From positions 62,001 through 126,000 of the forward strand of contig NZ_QXXA01000003.1 of NCBI RefSeq assembly GCF_009911265.1: a stretch of 64,000 nucleotides of DNA, written 5' to 3'. The translations under genes and the position numbers were made by a program. Below the pieces are notes generated by a model. It saw only the letters and a list, made by a program, of their open reading frames with translations, had not been told where the DNA came from and made no database searches. Below, piece after piece: positions 59,366 to 64,000 of the stretch. The DNA comes from Senegalia massiliensis (lineage in GTDB: Bacteria; Bacillota; Clostridia; Tissierellales; SIT17). Position 1 is the stretch's first letter. Each line of letters opens with the position of its first letter.

Positions 59366-59996
59366 CTATAACACTTCCCTTATTTATTCTAATTATATCT
59401 TTACCATATTCTTCTGCTATTTTAACTGAATGAGTAACCATAATAACTGTTTTATTATTGTTTTTTGCAAAATCAACTATGCTTTTTATTACAAATCTTT
59501 CTGTTTCATCATCAAGTGATGAAGAAGGTTCATCTAATAAATATACTTCTCCATCAGATAAAAGAACTCTTGCAAGTGACAGCCTTTGTTTTTCACCACC
59601 AGATAAATTTTTAGCATTAGTATCTAATGATTTATTTAAATTTGATATTTCAAGATATTTATTTAATATATCATCACTTACTCTTTCTTTTTCTTTGAAT
59701 TCTAATGCTAAATTCAAGTTTTCTCTTATAGTTCCATCAAAAACTACAGGATTTTGAGATAACATTATTACTTCTCTTCTTAGGTTTACAGGATTTATAT
59801 CTAATATGTCATTATCATTATAATAAACTGTTCCTCCATCTGGGCTTTTTAAATTGTTTAAAAGTCTAAGTAAAGTAGTCTTACCACTACCACTTTGTCC
59901 TAATATGCATGTTACTATATTTTCTTTTATTCTTAAATTATCAATGTCTAGTATATCTTTATATTTCACTTTTTCTAATTTGAAAATGTGCTTCAT
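59355..59996 (-). CDS. fetA: FetA-type ABC transporter ATP-binding protein (YbbL)
   Basis: 213 residues, ATG behind AGGAGTG. Walker A CILGQSGSGKTTLLRLLNNL near 30-49, signature AKNLSGGEKQRLSLARVLLS near 127-146, Walker B EVYLLDEPSSSLDDET near 149-164 and switch His in VIMVTHSVKIAEEYG near 185-199. The short length and MLSQNPVVFDGTIRENLNL Q-loop are typical of YbbL. It powers the adjacent FetB permease; together probably an iron exporter. Confidence 0.93.
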   Translation of the reverse strand: MKHIFKLEKVKYKDILDIDNLRIKENIVTCILGQSGSGKTTLLRLLNNLKSPDGGTVYYNDNDILDINPVNLRREVIMLSQNPVVFDGTIRENLNLALEFKEKERVSDDILNKYLEISNLNKSLDTNAKNLSGGEKQRLSLARVLLSDGEVYLLDEPSSSLDDETERFVIKSIVDFAKNNNKTVIMVTHSVKIAEEYGKDIIRINKGSVIDDR

Positions 59997-60006
59997 TATA
60001 TCACTC

Positions 60007-61599
60007 CTAAAGTATTGGGGATAGTATTCTTCCTATTGCTTCTTTGAATTTTTGTAAAGCTCCTCTTTGTTCATATTCTTCATAATTTATTCTATCACAA
60101 TTTTTAAAATCCTTTACAAAATCTTTTTCAAGTCTATTTGCTATGTCCTTATCATATACAAATGCATTTACTTCAAAATTTATATGAAAACTTCTATTGT
60201 CCAAATTAGCTGTTCCTACAGATGCTACCATATCATCTACAAGTAATGTCTTTGCATGGACAAAACCTTTTTGATACCTATATATTTTCACTCCTGCTTT
60301 CAATAATTCTGATACATATGATCTAGAACCCCAAAATGCCACAACATGATCTGCTATATCAGGTATTATTATTCTTACATCTATTCCACTTAATGCAGCA
60401 GTTCTAAGAGCTACATTCATGCTTTCATTTGGTATAAGATAAGGGGTTGTAATCCATACTCTATCATTTGCATATGTTATAAGTGAAAAATATGATTGCA
60501 TAATTGATTCCCACTCAGTATCTGGTCCACTTGAAGATATTTGTATTAATTGTTCGCCGTAGTATTTTAATTTAGGAAAATATTTTAGATCTTCCAAATT
60601 CTCTTTTGTACAAAAATACCAATCATTTAGAAATATATTTTGAAGAGCATATACTGCCTCCCCTTCAATTTTTATATGAGTATCTCTCCAAAAACCAAAT
60701 TTCTTACTTTTGCCTAAATACTCATCTCCTATGTTTATACCTCCAGTAAAAGCTATATTACCATCTATTATTACTATTTTTCTATGATTCCTATAATTTA
60801 TATCACGACTTAACCCAGGTAAAAACACTGGAAGATAACTCTCAACTTTTACTCCTGCATCTTTCAAACTTTTTATATATTTTTTTCCTAATCTCCAACT
60901 TCCTGCACTATCATATATAAGTCTTACTTCTACTCCTTCTTCTGCCTTTTTTATTAATAAATTTTTAATTTCATTTCCTATTTTATCATTCTTAATTATA
61001 AAGTATTCTATATGTATATGTTTTTTGGCATTAGATAGATCTTTTTTTAATTCCTTAAATTTTTGCTTTCCATTAGTCAATATCTTACTTTTATTATTTA
61101 TTGTTACTGGAGATTTTGAGTTGTTTAATATAAGGCTTATAAGTTTTTTCTTTAAAGAATGTTTTTCTTCTGAAAATATTTTTGATTCTTTTACTGCATT
61201 TAATTGAATTTCTGCTATATCTTCTAATGATTTAGTCCTTATATTTTCTTCTTTTTGAAATATTTTTTTCTTTCTTATATTTTGACCTAAAAATAGATAT
61301 AAAACAAAACCTACTACAGGAAATATAAATAAAACTAAAAGCCACGTAATAGTTGTTTGAGGGTCTTCATTCTCAATAAAAATTATTACTCCTATTGATA
61401 TAGTGTAAAATGTAAATAAAAAAGATAGTATGCTTCTGAATTGAAACATAAATTCTCGAATCATATCTACTATTCCACTTTGAGCTGAGTTTTTGTCAAA
61501 AAACGATAATATATTTAAATCTAATAAAAAATTAGGTACTACATATATTACAAATAATATTATAGCTATTATTAAAAAGTATTTTTTAATTTTATTCAT
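60007..61599 (-). CDS. cls: Cardiolipin synthase
   Basis: 530 residues, ATG with only a weak AAAGTAGTTGG site. Two or three N-terminal membrane helices (about 1-100) precede two phospholipase D domains. The first HKD motif is INYRNHRKIVIIDGNIAFTG near 266-285, the second FVHAKTLLVDDMVASVGTAN near 445-464, each H-x-K-x4-D. SSGPDTEWESIMQSYFSLIT lies between. It joins two phosphatidylglycerol molecules to give cardiolipin and glycerol. It lies 10 nt upstream of fetA on the same strand and may be transcribed with it. Confidence 0.95.
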   Translation of the reverse strand: MNKIKKYFLIIAIILFVIYVVPNFLLDLNILSFFDKNSAQSGIVDMIREFMFQFRSILSFLFTFYTISIGVIIFIENEDPQTTITWLLVLFIFPVVGFVLYLFLGQNIRKKKIFQKEENIRTKSLEDIAEIQLNAVKESKIFSEEKHSLKKKLISLILNNSKSPVTINNKSKILTNGKQKFKELKKDLSNAKKHIHIEYFIIKNDKIGNEIKNLLIKKAEEGVEVRLIYDSAGSWRLGKKYIKSLKDAGVKVESYLPVFLPGLSRDINYRNHRKIVIIDGNIAFTGGINIGDEYLGKSKKFGFWRDTHIKIEGEAVYALQNIFLNDWYFCTKENLEDLKYFPKLKYYGEQLIQISSSGPDTEWESIMQSYFSLITYANDRVWITTPYLIPNESMNVALRTAALSGIDVRIIIPDIADHVVAFWGSRSYVSELLKAGVKIYRYQKGFVHAKTLLVDDMVASVGTANLDNRSFHINFEVNAFVYDKDIANRLEKDFVKDFKNCDRINYEEYEQRGALQKFKEAIGRILSPIL

Positions 61600-61662
61600 T
61601 TTACCAACTACTTTCTCATATGTATTCTTAATATAATTATACCATTATATATTCATATTAAC

Positions 61663-62754
61663 CTATATATTCAATTTTATTAGCCAAAACTTAACACCAG
61701 AACTTGTAAAACCTAAGTCCCATGGTGCTCTAAATCTATCTGTATTGTGTGAATGTACCAATCTATAACCTTTTGAATCAACTCCACTTACTACACATAT
61801 ATGAACTACTTTTCCTTTCTTTTCATATGCTACAATATCTCCTTTAGATAATTGATATGAAGCATCTAATACTTGACTATAATCTCCATACTTTATAGCT
61901 TTACCACGTCCACTATAAATTATATAATCTTTAAAAGCTTGTGCATTTACCCATGATTTTGTACCATCTTTTTCATAATTCCATGAATATGTCTTTTTAA
62001 ACTCTCCCCCTTCAAACAATGCTTGAGATGCAAAATTAGCACAATCTCCACCTATTGAATTATAATCTCTATATTTATTATTATATTTATAATTGTTTTC
62101 TCCATTATCTGCAGCACCTAAATACTTATCCATATATTTTACTATTTCTTCTCTTCTATCATTAGTTTCTAAGTTTTTATTTCCTTTTGTTATAATACTT
62201 TTTATATTTTCTATATCTTCTTTTTTTACTCCAAGATTATCTCCAAATGGATCATCATACCAATCTTTTGTAATAATCCATTTATTACCTCTTTTCTCTA
62301 TATCCATAGCATGATAAGTTCCTATTCTAAAAGTGTTTATATTTTTTATATCATCTTTGTAAACATACTTATATTCTGTAGATAATGTAATATTCAAACT
62401 TGATTTTTCATCATATTCTTTTACCCAATTTATTATAGGAGAGGCTTCTATAGATATTATTTTTATACCTTGTTTCTTTGACCAACTATGTAAATAATTC
62501 ATCTTATTTATTTCATGTTCATATGCCCAAACTCCATATTTTTTATCTAAATCATAAAGTTTTTCTATGGCTCCTTCTTTTTGTTTTAGTATAGCATTAT
62601 TTCTTGTATCTATATTATTTTTTATTATAGTATTATAATCAGATTCACTTAATACATCTATAGTTTTATTTGAGTAGACTGATATAATGCTTATACATAA
62701 TGCTATTATAATTAAAGATATTATTAATATTTTCTTTTTTATTACTATAATCAT
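61663..62754 (-). CDS. Secreted amidase-domain (Amidase_6) protein
   Basis: 363 residues, ATG behind AAAGGGG. An N-terminal hydrophobic segment (ILIISLIIIALCISIISVYS) should anchor or export it. The C-terminal ~150 residues are the Amidase_6/CHAP-like domain: SIGGDCANFASQALFEGG (catalytic Cys) near 234-251, KSWVNAQAFKDYIIYSG, GDIVAYEKKGKVVHICVVSG near 308-327 (catalytic His) and RLVHSHNTDRFRAPWDLG. Such proteins are common in Firmicutes and are thought to act on the cell wall. The middle region is unassigned. Confidence 0.88.
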   Translation of the reverse strand: MIIVIKKKILIISLIIIALCISIISVYSNKTIDVLSESDYNTIIKNNIDTRNNAILKQKEGAIEKLYDLDKKYGVWAYEHEINKMNYLHSWSKKQGIKIISIEASPIINWVKEYDEKSSLNITLSTEYKYVYKDDIKNINTFRIGTYHAMDIEKRGNKWIITKDWYDDPFGDNLGVKKEDIENIKSIITKGNKNLETNDRREEIVKYMDKYLGAADNGENNYKYNNKYRDYNSIGGDCANFASQALFEGGEFKKTYSWNYEKDGTKSWVNAQAFKDYIIYSGRGKAIKYGDYSQVLDASYQLSKGDIVAYEKKGKVVHICVVSGVDSKGYRLVHSHNTDRFRAPWDLGFTSSGVKFWLIKLNI

Positions 62755-62814
62755 ATAGATTCCCCTTTCATAATATTAATTTATGATTAAAAATATAATT
62801 ATAGAATAAAAAAC

Positions 62815-62849
62815 AAGAATTACCCTGATTACTAATCAGGATAATTCTT
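62815..62849 (-). terminator. Terminator of the second EamA gene
   Basis: AAGAATTACCCTGATTA (62815-62831) pairs with 62833-62849 with one mismatch. It lies at the stop codon of the EamA gene and is followed on the minus strand by TTTTTTATTC. Confidence 0.85.
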
Positions 62850-63779
62850 ATTTAATGTATTTTTTCTTTTATAGTTTACAAATATTATACCTGAAGCTAC
62901 TAAAACTAATGCTCCAAACATATATACTGTAAATTCTTCTTTTGGTAAAAGTATCACCGATAAAAATGATCCAGTAACTGGTATTACAAATTTAAACATT
63001 GTTATTTCTCCAGCTCTATTATATTTTAAAAGAGCATACCACAATGAAAATGCTGTTGCTGAGAGAAATGCAGAATATAATAGTAATCCTGAAGATACTG
63101 GATTAAAATTTAACATTTCTTCTGTACCACTATAACCTACTATAAGTAATATCAATGACCCTAAAAACATTTGCCAAGCTGTTACTATAAATGGGTGTAT
63201 TTCTTTTGACAACTTTTTAGCTAGAATTGTTCCAAAAGCAGAAACAAGTCCAGATATTATGAGAAATCCTTCTCCTCTAAATGTAAAGTTTAAATTAAAA
63301 CCACCTTTTCCCCAATTAACTAAAATTATTCCTAACAATCCTGAAATTAATCCTATTGTTTTTTTAAAATTCATTTTATCATCGTGATATATAAAATGTG
63401 CAAGTATTACTACAAAGAATGTTCCACTTGAAGCAAGTATAGAACCTTTTATTCCACTTGTATATGCTAAGCCATTGTAAAAGAAAAAATATTGTAAACT
63501 AGTTTGAAGTAATCCTAAAATTAATAGAGATATCACAGTTTCTTTTTTTATTTTTATTGGTATTTTCAAAAAAAGCATTACTACTATAAAAATTAAACAT
63601 GAGGCTATGAAAAATCTCATTCCTGCAAATAATATTTTAGAATATATATCAACTGCTGCTATCTCTAGCTCACTATAACTTATTTTAAGTACAGGAAATG
63701 CACTTCCCCAAAGCATAGAACAAAAAATAGCTATTATTGTAACAGATACTTTATTTTTTAATAATTCACTTTTATCCAA
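62832..63779 (-). CDS. DMT/EamA-family transporter
   Basis: 315 residues, TTG start behind AGAGGTG. Ten hydrophobic segments. The first EamA half has AIFCSMLWGSAFPVLKISYS and FAGMRFFIASCLIFIVVML; the second GFLIISGLVSAFGTILAKKL and SLWYALLKYNRAGEITMFKF near 238-257, then FVIPVTGSFLSVILLPKEEF. Substrate unknown. Its sequence differs enough from the one at 13.5 kb to be an independent member. Confidence 0.9.
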   Translation of the reverse strand: MDKSELLKNKVSVTIIAIFCSMLWGSAFPVLKISYSELEIAAVDIYSKILFAGMRFFIASCLIFIVVMLFLKIPIKIKKETVISLLILGLLQTSLQYFFFYNGLAYTSGIKGSILASSGTFFVVILAHFIYHDDKMNFKKTIGLISGLLGIILVNWGKGGFNLNFTFRGEGFLIISGLVSAFGTILAKKLSKEIHPFIVTAWQMFLGSLILLIVGYSGTEEMLNFNPVSSGLLLYSAFLSATAFSLWYALLKYNRAGEITMFKFVIPVTGSFLSVILLPKEEFTVYMFGALVLVASGIIFVNYKRKNTLNKNYPD

Positions 63780-63832
63780 CTTTCTACACCTCTTTTATTT
63801 TCTTTAGTTCTTAAGTCTTATACTATCATATA

Positions 63833-64000
63833 CTATTCAAAATGTTTTATCAATCCTATGTATATAGCCCATGCTATCTTTTGTTGATATTCTTCATTAT
63901 TAAGTAGCTTTTCCTCATTTGGATTAGATAAAAAACCACATTCAACTAATACGGAAGGAGATTCTGCTTCTCTTATAAGATAAATACTATCTCTAGGTTG
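63833..64000 (-). CDS. N-acetylmuramoyl-L-alanine amidase, CwlD type (partial, N-terminus outside window)
   Basis: On the minus strand the frame enters at the window edge and reads QPRDSIYLIREAESPSVLVE, CGFLSNPNEEKLLNNEEYQQ, KIAWAIYIGLIKHFE, stop at 63833. VLVECGFLSNPNEE contains the catalytic Glu and its usual neighbours of Amidase_3 enzymes. The truncated view fits CwlD-like spore cortex or cell-wall amidases; only the last ~55 residues are seen, so subfamily is a guess. Confidence 0.8.
   Translation of the reverse strand, partial: QPRDSIYLIREAESPSVLVECGFLSNPNEEKLLNNEEYQQKIAWAIYIGLIKHFE

Noticed and set aside
1-64000. CRISPR arrays, tRNA or rRNA genes, insertion sequences, prophage genes
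   Set aside because: No regular spaced repeats, cloverleaf-like genes or transposase/integrase domains seen on either strand.

Overview
The window is very AT-rich DNA (roughly a quarter to 30% G+C by eye) with strong AGGAGG-type ribosome binding sites, frequent TTG and GTG starts and short intergenic hairpin terminators. Together with the Firmicutes-type sufCBDSU operon, a DUF1002 protein, an A-type flavoprotein, an ApbE lipoprotein and a DUF2680-like protein, this points to a low-GC member of the Clostridia (Clostridiales or Tissierellia-like anaerobe). I cannot name the species. There are no rRNA or tRNA genes, transposases, integrases, phage genes or CRISPR arrays that I can see.

Region 1 (1-15.9 kb) is ordinary chromosome with genes on both strands in short units, mostly ended by bidirectional hairpin terminators. 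It holds a NusG-domain-II protein (cut by the window edge), a type II NADH dehydrogenase with a C-terminal membrane (DoxX-like) region, an ApbE flavin transferase, an MscS channel, a PfpI protein, an ArsB/NhaD-type transporter, a HAD phosphatase, a fluoride riboswitch in front of a cation/proton antiporter, a cytoplasmic Cu/Zn-type superoxide dismutase, a TrmB regulator-TSUP permease-ornithine cyclodeaminase operon, an EamA exporter and a DUF1002 protein. From 15.9 kb to the end every gene is on the minus strand.

Region 2 (15.9-22.4 kb) starts with an anaerobe's NO/O2 defence operon (FprA flavodiiron protein, a DUF438/hemerythrin protein, and the ScdA/RIC Fe-S repair protein). It continues with a small membrane protein, an SGNH hydrolase, a decayed stretch containing a broken second copy of a sigma-factor gene, and an intact ECF-type sigma factor/DUF4179 anti-sigma pair.

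Region 3 (22.4-53.4 kb) is the striking part: about 47 consecutive small, mostly single-function genes and gene remnants, all on one strand. Fourteen are GNAT acetyltransferases; the others include two GrpB-type nucleotidyltransferase genes (one broken), two methyltransferases, two NUDIX genes (one broken), a CatB-like acetyltransferase, an aminoglycoside-nucleotidyltransferase-like protein, MccF-like and S51-like peptidases, HIT, HAD, alpha/beta hydrolase, a metallophosphoesterase, a CPBP protease, a radical SAM protein, a 2'-5' RNA ligase-like protein and several small membrane proteins. Genes with internal deletions, a frameshift and C-terminal stubs show that this array gains and loses genes. 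I found no attC-like or other repeated recombination site.

Region 4 (53.4-64 kb) returns to core functions: the sufCBDSU iron-sulfur assembly operon with a candidate Rrf2/IscR-like operator in its promoter, FetAB-type ABC exporter, cardiolipin synthase, a secreted amidase-domain protein, a second EamA transporter and the end of a CwlD-type amidase cut by the window edge. The non-array genes share a theme of redox, metal and Fe-S stress (NDH-2, ApbE, SOD, FprA/RIC, Suf, FetAB).
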